DNA of 8,926 nucleotides from JBBDRX01 sp040905245 (GCA_040905245.1 JBBDRX010000033.1:1-8926); one strand, 5' to 3'. Positions 1 to 7,883 are shown, numbered from the stretch's first letter. Notes: generated from the sequence alone by a model not told the origin. Numbers and translations are program-made.

Positions 1-2
1 AT

Positions 3-263
3 CGTTTTGCCGAAGTCTATAACAACCGACAGGAGTACCAGCAGGCGATTGAGTACGCAAACAGGGCTCTTGAGTACGAATCCGGCGGTCTCACCGCTCA
101 GGCCAAGATCTATTTTGAACTGGGGATGGCCTATAAGGGACTTGAGCAGGTCGGCAATGCCTGCAATGCATTTGAAGACGCTGCATACGGAGATTTTCGA
201 GATCCGGCCATGCACGAGCTGGAGTACGAACTGGAGTGCGAGGGATATGCTTCTCGAAACTGA
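3..263 (+). CDS. TPR-repeat protein, C-terminal end (partial)
   Basis: The frame beginning at base 3 is open to a TGA at 261-263 and gives the last 86 residues of a protein that starts outside the window. The residues show the helix-turn-helix rhythm of tetratricopeptide repeats: one unit around YNNRQEYQQAIEYANRALE, and a second around YFELGMAYKGLEQVGNACNAF. It ends in a short acidic, Tyr/Glu-rich tail containing Cys (ELEYELECEGYASRN). TPR units are protein-binding scaffolds; the Cys-containing last repeat recalls TPR proteins common in Bacteroidota, which is from memory and not checked. Its specific partner and cell location cannot be told, because the N-terminus with any signal peptide is missing. 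An intrinsic terminator 28 bases after the stop marks it as the last gene of its transcript. Confidence 0.8.
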   Translation, partial: RFAEVYNNRQEYQQAIEYANRALEYESGGLTAQAKIYFELGMAYKGLEQVGNACNAFEDAAYGDFRDPAMHELEYELECEGYASRN

Positions 264-291
264 CGAGCTCTCCATTCTGTGGAATTTTTCC

Positions 292-319
292 AAAAAAGCC
301 CTGATTCGGGGCTTTTTTT
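292..319 (+). terminator. Intrinsic terminator after the TPR gene
   Basis: A perfect 10-bp stem, AAAAAAGCCC (292-301) pairing with GGGCTTTTTT (309-318), encloses a 7-base loop and runs into a T tract. It lies 28 bases beyond the TPR stop codon. The A tract on the left arm gives a T tract on the other strand too, but no minus-strand gene ends here, so it is read as a plus-strand terminator. Confidence 0.85.
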
Positions 320-330
320 ATTTTCCTGAA

Positions 331-360
331 TTGTTTTCTGAAGGGTCGATTACCTATCTT
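331..360 (+). promoter_or_regulatory. Possible tkt promoter
   Basis: TTGTTT (331-336) and TATCTT (355-360) are separated by 18 bases, resembling -35 and -10 elements of a primary sigma-factor promoter. The pair sits just after the upstream terminator and about 80 bases before the tkt start, where a promoter is needed. It is not a match to the Bacteroidota TTTG/TAnnTTTG consensus, so this is a tentative call by position and partial similarity only. Confidence 0.3.
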
Positions 361-376
361 CATCGGTTGTAATAAC

Positions 377-400
377 CGGCCGAATCGATCGGTTCGGCCG
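377..400 (+). repeat. Inverted repeat / hairpin in tkt leader
   Basis: CGGCCGAA (377-384) and TTCGGCCG (393-400) are perfect inverted arms around 8 bases. In RNA the stem extends by a U-G and a C-G pair to 10 bp closing on a GAUC tetraloop. No T run follows, so it is not a terminator. If the candidate promoter at 331-360 is right, the hairpin would lie near the 5' end of the tkt mRNA, 37 bases before the start codon. It could stabilise the transcript, influence translation, or be an operator as DNA; the sequence does not decide between these. Confidence 0.5.
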
Positions 401-437
401 CTATCTGTAACCATCCAAGAGACTGTAACCAGATCTC

Positions 438-2441
438 ATGTCCGACTCAAAACTTGATCAGCTTTCCGTAAATACAATCAGAGCCCTCTCCATGGATGCG
501 GTAGAGGCTGCACAGTCCGGCCATCCGGGGATGCCGATGGGAATGGCAGACGCTGCCTATGTGCTCTGGACCCGATTTTTAAAACACAATCCGAAGAATC
601 CGGACTGGTTCAACCGGGACCGGTTTATTCTTTCTGCAGGCCACGGATCCATGCTGCTCTACAGTTTGCTGCACTTGAGTGGCTATGACCTCCCTCTGAG
701 CGAGATTCGAAACTTTCGACAGATGGGGAGCAAGGCTCCCGGCCACCCGGAATACGGAATGACGCCCGGAGTCGAAACGACAACCGGCCCGCTTGGTCAG
801 GGATTTGCAACAGGAGTCGGGATGGCGATGGCCGAAGCGCATCTGTCTGCCCTATTCAATTCGGACAGCCTCGGGCTGGTGGATCACTATACGTATGCCA
901 TTGTTAGTGACGGAGACCTGATGGAGGGAATTACTCATGAAGCAGCCTCTCTGGCGGGGCATCTGAAGCTGGGTAAATTGGTCTATCTGTATGATGCCAA
1001 CAGGATTTCTATCGACGGATCCACCGATCTGGCCTTTACGGAGAATGTGGAAGATCGATTCAACGCCTACGGATGGCATACGGTAGTCGTGGATGGTCAC
1101 GACAGAGCCCTGGTGGAAGATGTGATCCGCTCTGCCCGGGATCAGAAAAACCGTCCGTCACTTGTGATCTGTAAAACTCATATCGGATTTGGCAGTCCGA
1201 ACAAACAAGATAGTGCAGACTCTCATGGAGCTCCCCTTGGTGAAGAAGAGGTAAAGGAGACCAAACAGAAGCTGGGCCTTGACCCCGAAAAGCAGTTTCA
1301 TATTTCCGAAGATGTTTACAGCCACATGAGAAAGGCTGTAAAGCAGGGTGAGGAATCCGAGAGGGAGTGGGAAACGGTCCGCCAGGCATTTCATGACTCC
1401 AACAGTGAGAAGGCGAAGTTGTTTGAACGGTTTTGCACTCGCAACCTGCCGGAAAAACTCGGAGAGCTTCTCCCCCGGTTCGATGCAGATCCGAAAGGGT
1501 TGGCAACCCGTGCGTCTTCCGGTAAAGTGATCAATGCTCTTGCCGAATCCATTCCCCAGTTGATTGGGGGATCAGCGGATCTGACCGGAAGCAACAAGAC
1601 GGATTTCAAAGCTTCTTCAAGTTTCCAGCCGGGGTCTTATGCCGAAAGAAATATCCATTACGGGGTTCGGGAACATGCCATGGGGGCGGCGATGAACGGG
1701 ATGTCGCTTCACGGAGGACTCATTCCGTTTGGTGGTACATTCCTCATTTTTTCTGACTACTGCCGGCCGGCAATACGGATTGCGGCACTTTCCGGGATTC
1801 CGGCTGTTTATGTCTTTACACACGACAGTATCGGACTTGGGGAAGACGGCCCAACGCATCAACCCATTGAGCAGCTCGCGTCTCTCCGGGCCATGCCAAA
1901 TGTACTTGTTCTCCGGCCTGCGGATGCCAATGAGACTGCCTGGGCCTGGAAGGTTGCCCTCGAGAATACGGATGGCCCGTCTCTGCTGGCGTTGACCCGG
2001 CAGGCACTACCCACATTTGACCGACCCGGATATGCTCCGGCGGCATTGACTGAAAAAGGGGCGTATACCCTGAGAGATGCAGAGGATGGCGAGCCCGATT
2101 TGATTCTGATAGCTACCGGATCCGAAGTCAGCCTGGTGATGAGTGCTGCAGGCCAGCTGGAAGATCAGGGAGTGGCTGTTCGTGTGGTGAGTATGCCCAG
2201 CTGGGAGTTATTTGCCGCTCAGCCAGCAGAGTACCGTGAGTCGATTCTCCCCGCCAAAGTGACGGCCCGGATATCGGTAGAGGCAGCTACTACGTTTGGC
2301 TGGGAACGCTGGGTCGGCAGGGATGGGGTCGCACTTGGCATTGACCGTTTTGGTGAATCAGCTCCATACAAGGAGTTGTATGAGATGGCCGGACTTACGA
2401 CAGATCGCATTCTGGAGACAGCCTCGAAGCTTCTGGGTTGA
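438..2441 (+). CDS. tkt: Transketolase
   Basis: Thiamine-diphosphate enzyme that moves two-carbon ketol units between sugar phosphates in the non-oxidative pentose phosphate pathway, linking it to glycolysis; cytosolic. The 667 residues match the usual family length of about 660-670. Three domains are evident: the ThDP pyrophosphate-binding domain (about 1-330), the pyrimidine-binding domain (about 350-525) and the C-terminal domain (about 540-667). Visible family motifs are SGHPG with His29, SAGHGS with His69, GPLGQG, the metal/ThDP motif with Asp158-Gly-Asp160 and Asn188, catalytic Glu412 in YGVREHAMG, and DSIGLGEDGPTHQP. The ATG at 438 is chosen because the protein begins in register with other transketolases (LDQLSVNTIRALSMDAV). 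No good Shine-Dalgarno precedes it; AAGAGA at 417-422 is too distant. It probably has its own promoter after the upstream terminator. No terminator is seen between it and the next gene, so read-through is possible. No odd features in the coding region. Confidence 0.97.
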   Translation: MSDSKLDQLSVNTIRALSMDAVEAAQSGHPGMPMGMADAAYVLWTRFLKHNPKNPDWFNRDRFILSAGHGSMLLYSLLHLSGYDLPLSEIRNFRQMGSKAPGHPEYGMTPGVETTTGPLGQGFATGVGMAMAEAHLSALFNSDSLGLVDHYTYAIVSDGDLMEGITHEAASLAGHLKLGKLVYLYDANRISIDGSTDLAFTENVEDRFNAYGWHTVVVDGHDRALVEDVIRSARDQKNRPSLVICKTHIGFGSPNKQDSADSHGAPLGEEEVKETKQKLGLDPEKQFHISEDVYSHMRKAVKQGEESEREWETVRQAFHDSNSEKAKLFERFCTRNLPEKLGELLPRFDADPKGLATRASSGKVINALAESIPQLIGGSADLTGSNKTDFKASSSFQPGSYAERNIHYGVREHAMGAAMNGMSLHGGLIPFGGTFLIFSDYCRPAIRIAALSGIPAVYVFTHDSIGLGEDGPTHQPIEQLASLRAMPNVLVLRPADANETAWAWKVALENTDGPSLLALTRQALPTFDRPGYAPAALTEKGAYTLRDAEDGEPDLILIATGSEVSLVMSAAGQLEDQGVAVRVVSMPSWELFAAQPAEYRESILPAKVTARISVEAATTFGWERWVGRDGVALGIDRFGESAPYKELYEMAGLTTDRILETASKLLG

Positions 2442-2556
2442 ACGGAAAGTGGTTGCCGGATGAGTCTAACCCATTCCGGTATTGCTGAATCCGATTCCGG
2501 GTCTCCGGGTCAGGGAATGAACGGGCTGGTTCAACCCGAGAAAGATATGTAACCAG

Positions 2557-4614
2557 ATGACGCGTAACGCTACTCTTTTGCTCCTGATGTTTTTCCTGTT
2601 TCCACTTGCTGTGGAAGCGCAGGAACTGGAGCGTTCCGGACCATCGGATCGGCGTTATTCTGTTACTGCGGGCCTTCAGCAGGAAGACGAGGAGCCACGC
2701 GAAATGCACATCACTCCGCTTCTTATTGGTTCCGATGAGGGGCAGCGTATGCTTGAACAGTATCGGGAGCTTCATCTGTCGGGAGCTTATGAGGGGAAAA
2801 TTCGCCTGATGGAGGCTCAAACCGGAGATACACGGTCATTCAAGGTTCGGAATATTGAGGAGAGCCGGTCCGGCGAGACTGTTTTTGATGAGGTTACGTT
2901 CGAGTTGGCACGTGTCAGTAGCGATCTGGAGGTTGGTGGCCGGGTCGAAGTCTGGGTGGAAGAGGGAGAACGGGGCCCGGAGAAGGTAAGTGATGAGATT
3001 CTGGATCAAATCCTGGCCGGGCTGGCCGATCAGACTCCATCACAGTCCGTGAACCCGGGAAGGGGGGTTGTAGAGATCGGCCGGGAATTGTTTGGAGAAC
3101 AACCCGATGTAGCTGGAAACGGTTCCCTGAAAATTCTGATTGCCGATATTGAGGACGGCTGGGACGGGGAGGAGCAAAATGTCTTTACAGCCGGTTTTTT
3201 TGATCCGGTGAATCTGCTGCCTGCTTCTGTGAATGAGAACAGCAATGAGGCAGATATTCTCTATATAAACTCAGTGCCGGGGATCTATCGGCCGGATACC
3301 GGCCCGTTGGCCAACCGCCTGAACACCATGGCCCATGAATTTCAGCATCTCATTCACGCCAATGCCGACTATAACAAACTCTCCCTTTTTCAGAATGAAG
3401 GACAGTCGGAACTGGCCGAGATTCTGACGGGATATTCGGCTCGGTCCATGAGTTTTCTGAATCAGCCCGGGGAGGTACGAGGGTCCACTGGGGAGTCTCA
3501 GGGATGGATTTTCCGATTTCGTTCCGGGTCCGGCGAGAATGTCCTTTACGATTACCAGAGGGCACAACTTCTTCACAGCTATCTGGAAGAGTTGGTCGGA
3601 TATCAGGAGACCGGATCACTGACGCGGAGTGAGAATACCCGGGATGCGGCCTATCTGGAGGTTCTTCAGAGAAATGGTATTTCCCTGACTGATTTTTATA
3701 CAGGGTTCTGGATCTCCGCTTATGGAAATCGTCGGATTTCGGGGGCATCTTACGGATTCTCACGCCCCCAGCTGGCCAATGTTAAGGTATCCAATCCGGG
3801 CCGGTTCTACTATGCGATGGTGCAGCCGTGGGTACGGGGGCGCGAGGAGACCCTTTATTACGGGGGGGCATTCTATACCGAATGGTTCGGGATTGAAGAG
3901 CTGAACCTGACAGTTGAAGAGGTGGAAGGAATTGATCATCAGCTGCTCTATCGGCTGGAGGGAGAGACAACATATCAGATGATGGACGTGGGGATAAACC
4001 CGATTCAACTGGATAGCCGGGAGAGGTTGTATGAGCAGGTGGTACTGGTTTCAGTGAATAATAAACCTTCTGGTCGGGAGGCGACTCCCTCAGAGAATCG
4101 GTCGTTTCGCTATAGTGGAGACTGGACAACGACGGACTTGATTACCGAGGATCTTGTCTATCACGGTGAAGCCTCGTTTCTGACTCGTCTTCCGGAGGGG
4201 GACCTTCAGGCCTATGCCGTTCGAATTTCTCCCGACTTTGATGCGGGTGTACGAACGGTCCGTTTTTCTATCTATCAGCAGGAGGGGTCGGTGCAGGGCG
4301 AAGGAGATTTTCGGGTGACTCTGCGTGAATCCCGGCCTTCAACAAGATTTCCTGATCAGCTGGCTCCGGGAAATATCATAGTTTCCCAACCGGTAACGAT
4401 GAGTGACTTTTCTATCGGAGAGAACTACATCGGGGTGAACAGTGAACAGTGGCAAGTCGAAGCCGGGGAGGAGTACTTTATTACGCTTGAGGTGGTCGAG
4501 GACCGGGGGGGGCTCCTGCTGGAGCTGTTAATGGACGAAGGAGTCGAGGCCCCCGTTAATTCTGGAGTTCGTCCCAGATCCCTTGGTGGTACAGAGAGGG
4601 GAAGACTTTTGTAG
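2557..4614 (+). CDS. Secreted zinc metallopeptidase, catalytic part (reading frame broken before its sorting domain)
   Basis: Probable exported protease. Residues 1-21 form a signal peptide: MTRN, a hydrophobic core LLLLMFFLFPL, then a VEA-Q cleavage site. The catalytic centre is HEFQHLIH at 260-267, an HExxH zinc motif, followed by NEGQSELAE at 280-288 where Glu281 is the likely third zinc ligand. The HExxH...NEGxSE pattern resembles peptidase family M30 (hyicolysin-like), but a related gluzincin-like family is possible. The rest looks beta-rich and is not recognised. Substrate unknown. This frame stops at 4612-4614 after 685 residues, while the T9SS sorting domain expected at the end of such a protein is encoded directly afterwards in the frame one base back. 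Both frames are open from 4560 to 4611, and adding one base there gives a single 815-residue protein. So this is either a real frameshift mutation or a sequence error, for example one G lost from the run at 4598-4601. The gene also holds runs of 6, 7 and 8 G. No good ribosome-binding site; the ATG is chosen because it places the signal peptide correctly. Confidence 0.85.
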   Translation: MTRNATLLLLMFFLFPLAVEAQELERSGPSDRRYSVTAGLQQEDEEPREMHITPLLIGSDEGQRMLEQYRELHLSGAYEGKIRLMEAQTGDTRSFKVRNIEESRSGETVFDEVTFELARVSSDLEVGGRVEVWVEEGERGPEKVSDEILDQILAGLADQTPSQSVNPGRGVVEIGRELFGEQPDVAGNGSLKILIADIEDGWDGEEQNVFTAGFFDPVNLLPASVNENSNEADILYINSVPGIYRPDTGPLANRLNTMAHEFQHLIHANADYNKLSLFQNEGQSELAEILTGYSARSMSFLNQPGEVRGSTGESQGWIFRFRSGSGENVLYDYQRAQLLHSYLEELVGYQETGSLTRSENTRDAAYLEVLQRNGISLTDFYTGFWISAYGNRRISGASYGFSRPQLANVKVSNPGRFYYAMVQPWVRGREETLYYGGAFYTEWFGIEELNLTVEEVEGIDHQLLYRLEGETTYQMMDVGINPIQLDSRERLYEQVVLVSVNNKPSGREATPSENRSFRYSGDWTTTDLITEDLVYHGEASFLTRLPEGDLQAYAVRISPDFDAGVRTVRFSIYQQEGSVQGEGDFRVTLRESRPSTRFPDQLAPGNIIVSQPVTMSDFSIGENYIGVNSEQWQVEAGEEYFITLEVVEDRGGLLLELLMDEGVEAPVNSGVRPRSLGGTERGRLL
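4505..4512 (+). repeat. G8 homopolymer in the peptidase gene
   Basis: Eight consecutive G encode part of Arg-Gly-Gly in the peptidase frame. It is the longest mononucleotide run I noticed in the window, and such tracts are prone to slippage in replication and sequencing. Slipping here does not restore the downstream sorting domain: one alternative frame meets TAA at 4529-4531 and the other at 4557-4559. Confidence 0.6.
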
Positions 4615-4670
4615 AATGGAGACCCAGACAAGGAACACTGGATGGTGAATCCAGAAAACATCTGAATCTG

Positions 4671-5003
4671 TTGATGAGTGCCAGCCTGGTCGGGTTTCAG
4701 GAGGGAGAACAACCGGATTTTCCGGAACCACCGGTCAATGATTCCGTTGAACTGTTTCAGAACTATCCCAACCCGTTTACACAGACCACGAGTATTGAGT
4801 TCAGCCTTCCGGAAGATGCCGAGATCGAGATCTCTCTTCACGATATTTTGGGAAGAAAAGTCGATATACTTCATAGTGGGTATACACCGGCCGGACTTCA
4901 TACACTGGAGTACGATCCGGGCGATCTGGCCAGTGGAATCTACTTCTATCGCCTGGCCTATCCGGGCGGGGTTACCAGCCGGCGAATGACCCGGTTGAGG
5001 TAG
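4671..5003 (+). CDS. T9SS type A C-terminal sorting domain, detached end of the peptidase
   Basis: The last 80 or so residues are a type IX secretion sorting domain: ELFQNYPNPF, then a strand pair around IEFSLPEDAEIEISLHDILG, then GLHTLEYDP, LASGIYFYRL and a basic end (RRMTRLR). Such domains send a cargo protein across the outer membrane through T9SS and are then usually cleaved. They do not act alone, and this piece has no signal peptide, so it is best read as the 3' part of the metallopeptidase gene just upstream, displaced by one base. The frame is in fact open from 4560, and the residues from there (for example YREGKTFVEW and GESRKHLNLLMSASL) look like the end of a beta-rich domain leading into the sorting tail. 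The TTG at 4671 and ATG at 4674 are merely the first usable starts; I doubt they are used. It is followed by 119 bases before polA. Confidence 0.8.
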   Translation: MMSASLVGFQEGEQPDFPEPPVNDSVELFQNYPNPFTQTTSIEFSLPEDAEIEISLHDILGRKVDILHSGYTPAGLHTLEYDPGDLASGIYFYRLAYPGGVTSRRMTRLR

Positions 5004-5109
5004 TACGGAATAAGCGATTCCAGGCTTCCGGCTGATGATTTGGTGAAGCCGCTGACGAAAGAATCCGGCCGAAAGACAGGAGAATTGGTAATAAAAACGA
5101 TACGTTTGC

Positions 5110-5114
5110 AGGAG
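5110..5114 (+). promoter_or_regulatory. Shine-Dalgarno sequence of polA
   Basis: AGGAG lies 8 bases before the ATG at 5123, a normal spacing. It is the only clear Shine-Dalgarno among the three complete genes here and supports the chosen polA start. Confidence 0.65.
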
Positions 5115-5122
5115 CGGTAATC

Positions 5123-7879
5123 ATGTCTAAAAAAAGACTCTATCTGCTGGACGGTATGGCTCTGGCCTATCGGGCACACTTTGCCTTTATTCGCAGTAAC
5201 CTGAAGAACTCCGAGGGCATCCCTACCGGGCCTGTCCTGGGGTTTGCCAATACTCTTTTGAAGCTCCTGGACGAAGAGAAGCCGACACATGTCAGTGTGG
5301 TCTGGGATACGCATGAGCCAACCTTTCGACACGAAATTGACGATTCGTACAAAGCCAACCGCCCGCCTCAGCCGGAAGAGCTGAAGACGGGAATTCCGTT
5401 GATCAAGGAGATGGTGGGGTTGTTTGGCATCACTAATCTGGAGAAGGACGGATATGAAGCGGATGATATCATCGGTACACTTGCCTCCCGTGCCAAACAG
5501 GAGGATGTAGACGTTTTTCTGGTCACTCCGGATAAAGATTTCATGCAGTTGGTTCAGGATCATGTGACGATGATCAAACCGGATAATCAGAATGGGGGAT
5601 TTCAGGTGATCGACCCGGAGGGGGTAAAGGAGTATTTCGGGGTCTATCCGGACCAGGTCATCGATGTGCTGGCGCTGATTGGAGATACGTCAGATAATAT
5701 TCCCGGAGTTCCCGGAATCGGGAAAAAAGGAGCGCCCAAACTGATTCAAAAATTTGGAAGCCTGGAGAAGGCGCTCGAAGAGGCTCCAAACGTCAAGGCC
5801 AAACGGGCTCGTGAAGGTTTGATGAACTATTCGGATCAGGCTCTGCATGCGAAAAAGATGGTGATGATCAAGACAGATGTGCCGGAGACCATCTCATGGG
5901 AGGAACTTACATGGAAAGGTGCGAACAAGGAGAAGATTGGCCGTTTCTTCAAACGGATGGAGTTTCGCACACTGACAAAACGATATCTGGGTGAAGAGCC
6001 CGGCGGACAGTCCGACCTGTTTTCCGGAGAGGACTCTTCCGCGGCTACTTCGGAAACCTCCGAACCTCTGTTTGACCAATATGAAGAGGACGCTGTTACC
6101 TACCGAACTCTGACCACGGAGTCAGAGATTAAACAGCTGCTATCCCGTCTGGATGAGTACAAGGAAATTTGCTTCGATACGGAGACCGATTCCAGTGATC
6201 CAATGTCCGCTACTCCTGTGGGCCTTTCGTTCGCTGTGAGTCCGAAAGAGGCCTGGTATCTTCCCATGGGTGTTCAGGACGCGCTCCCGGTCGAACAGGT
6301 ATGTGAGCTGGTTCAACCTCTCTTTGCTCAATCGGAAATCACACTGATCGCTCACAATTTCAAGTACGACTACATTGTGTTGCGTCGTTCCGGTGTGGAG
6401 ATCAGTGGAAACGTCTTTGATACGATGGTTGCTGCGTTTCTTCTGGATGCTTCCCAGCGGCTCAAGATGGATGATCTGGCCAAGCGCTATCTGAACTATG
6501 AACCCGTTTCGATTGAAGAGCTCATCGGAAAAGGGAAGAGCCAGAAGAGTATGGACCAGCTTCACTGGAAGGAGGTAGCTGCCTATGCCTGTGAGGATGC
6601 AGATATCACGTATCGTCTTTTTCAGCTCTTGTCGGAGAAACTGAAAGAGGACGAACTGCTACAGATTGCCGAACAGGTGGAGTTCCCGCTGGTAACGGTA
6701 CTCGCCGAAATGGAAATGTACGGAGTCCGGATCGATCGTGAAATGCTCGAATCCTTTTCGCAGAGTCTTCTGGTGGAGATGAAGAAGACGGAGTCGAGAA
6801 TCTATGAAGAGGCCGGAACCGAGTTTAACCTCAACTCTCCACAACAGCTTGGAGAGGTGCTTTTCGAAAAGTTGAAGCTGCCTGCGGGCAAGAAGACGCG
6901 AACCGGCCAGTATTCCACAGCTGAGTCGGTTCTGACGGATCTTGCTAACAAGTATCCGGTTGCAGGGTGGATTCTGGATTACCGCAGCCTCAGTAAGTTG
7001 AAGTCGACCTATGCCGATGCGTTACCTCGGCTGATTCATGAAGAGACCGGACGCATACATACCAGTTTTAACCAGACAGTAGCTTCTACCGGTCGGCTCT
7101 CTTCCTCCAACCCGAATCTGCAGAATATTCCTGTACGAACCGAGATGGGCCGGGAGATTCGAAAGGCGTTTGTTCCGGAAGAGGGTTTTCAAATGCTGGC
7201 TGCCGACTATTCCCAGGTAGAGTTGCGCGTGATCGCGTCTATATCCAAAGATAAACAGATGCTCCAGGCATTTAAGGAAGGAGAAGATATTCACTCCCGG
7301 ACAGCCATGGAGGTGTTTTCCCTCTCTTCCATTGAGGAAGTGACTCCGGATCACCGGAGAAAAGCAAAAGAGGTGAATTTTGGGATACCCTATGGCGTAA
7401 GCGCCTATGGACTGGCCTCCAGGCTGGGAATCAGCAACAGTGAGGGGAAAGAGATGATCGATCGGTACTTTGAGCGGTTTCTGGGCGTGAAGGAGTATAT
7501 TGAAGAGAGCAAGGAGTTTGCCCGGGAACATGGCTATGTGAAAACCCTGATGGGAAGGCGTCGTTACATTCCGGACATTGCATCCCGAAACTGGAATGTC
7601 CGTGGATTTGCAGAGCGAATTGCGATTAATATGCCAGTGCAGGGGACAGCCGCGGATATTATCAAAATCGCCATGATTCGGATCCAGGACTGGCTTCAGG
7701 ATCATTCATACAGAACAAGAATGCTTTTGCAGGTACATGACGAACTCGTCTTTGAACTTCATGAGAAAGAACTGGACCTGGCAGAACCCATTCGTGAGAT
7801 GATGGAGTCAGCCGTTGAGCTGGATGTACCGTTGAAGGTGGATATGGGAATTGCGGATAACTGGCTCAAGGCTCATTAA
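5123..7879 (+). CDS. polA: DNA polymerase I with 5'-3' and 3'-5' exonucleases
   Basis: Repair and primer-removal polymerase that degrades RNA primers or damaged strands ahead of it and fills the gap. Its 918 residues compare with 928 in E. coli. The 5' nuclease (about 1-290) keeps its acidic metal ligands: Asp10, Asp62, Glu112, Asp114, Asp115, Asp137, Asp139, Asp188 and Asp191, and the helix-hairpin-helix GVPGIGKKGA. A Ser/Glu-rich linker (about 300-335) follows. The proofreading domain looks active: Asp352 and Glu354 (DTE), Asn412 and Asp416, Tyr488 and Asp492. In the polymerase domain, motif A is DYSQVELR with Asp695, motif B has Arg745, Lys749, Phe753 and Tyr757, and motif C is QVHDE with His872, Asp873 and Glu874. 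All catalytic residues are present. Phe753, matching E. coli Phe762, predicts discrimination against dideoxynucleotides. One odd residue is Pro756 in FGIPYG, where E. coli has Ile765. The start is supported by AGGAG 8 bases upstream. A strong terminator begins 4 bases after the stop. Confidence 0.98.
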   Translation: MSKKRLYLLDGMALAYRAHFAFIRSNLKNSEGIPTGPVLGFANTLLKLLDEEKPTHVSVVWDTHEPTFRHEIDDSYKANRPPQPEELKTGIPLIKEMVGLFGITNLEKDGYEADDIIGTLASRAKQEDVDVFLVTPDKDFMQLVQDHVTMIKPDNQNGGFQVIDPEGVKEYFGVYPDQVIDVLALIGDTSDNIPGVPGIGKKGAPKLIQKFGSLEKALEEAPNVKAKRAREGLMNYSDQALHAKKMVMIKTDVPETISWEELTWKGANKEKIGRFFKRMEFRTLTKRYLGEEPGGQSDLFSGEDSSAATSETSEPLFDQYEEDAVTYRTLTTESEIKQLLSRLDEYKEICFDTETDSSDPMSATPVGLSFAVSPKEAWYLPMGVQDALPVEQVCELVQPLFAQSEITLIAHNFKYDYIVLRRSGVEISGNVFDTMVAAFLLDASQRLKMDDLAKRYLNYEPVSIEELIGKGKSQKSMDQLHWKEVAAYACEDADITYRLFQLLSEKLKEDELLQIAEQVEFPLVTVLAEMEMYGVRIDREMLESFSQSLLVEMKKTESRIYEEAGTEFNLNSPQQLGEVLFEKLKLPAGKKTRTGQYSTAESVLTDLANKYPVAGWILDYRSLSKLKSTYADALPRLIHEETGRIHTSFNQTVASTGRLSSSNPNLQNIPVRTEMGREIRKAFVPEEGFQMLAADYSQVELRVIASISKDKQMLQAFKEGEDIHSRTAMEVFSLSSIEEVTPDHRRKAKEVNFGIPYGVSAYGLASRLGISNSEGKEMIDRYFERFLGVKEYIEESKEFAREHGYVKTLMGRRRYIPDIASRNWNVRGFAERIAINMPVQGTAADIIKIAMIRIQDWLQDHSYRTRMLLQVHDELVFELHEKELDLAEPIREMMESAVELDVPLKVDMGIADNWLKAH

Positions 7880-7883
7880 ATGA

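Noticed and set aside
7..414. Open frames on both strands over the TPR gene end and its terminator (7-372 plus, 91-414 minus)
   Set aside because: Both run through the intrinsic terminator and overlap the clear TPR frame; their translations are rich in Arg, Ser and Pro with no domain character.
2442..2556. A terminator or promoter between tkt and the peptidase gene
   Set aside because: Only weak inverted repeats (for example CGGG/CCCG and ATTCC/GGAAT) were found, with no T run and no convincing promoter hexamers.
4505..4512. The G8 tract as the site of the peptidase frame break
   Set aside because: A shift at this tract leads to a stop at 4529-4531 in one frame and 4557-4559 in the other, before the sorting-domain frame opens at 4560. 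The break must lie further downstream.
5101..5108. TACGTTTG as a Bacteroidota -7 promoter element (TAnnTTTG) for polA
   Set aside because: It matches the consensus, but transcription would begin near 5115, after the AGGAG ribosome-binding site, leaving about 8 leader bases. No TTTG lies at the expected -33 distance, and such a match is expected by chance a few times in the window.
4958..5563. A 201-residue open frame on the minus strand
   Set aside because: It is antisense to the 5' nuclease domain of polA and crosses the polA start region. The translation resembles no family and has no plausible start context.
7022..7705. A 227-residue open frame on the minus strand
   Set aside because: It lies wholly antisense to the most conserved part of the polA polymerase domain (motifs A and B). 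Its translation shows no recognisable domain and is best explained as a shadow of polA codon use.
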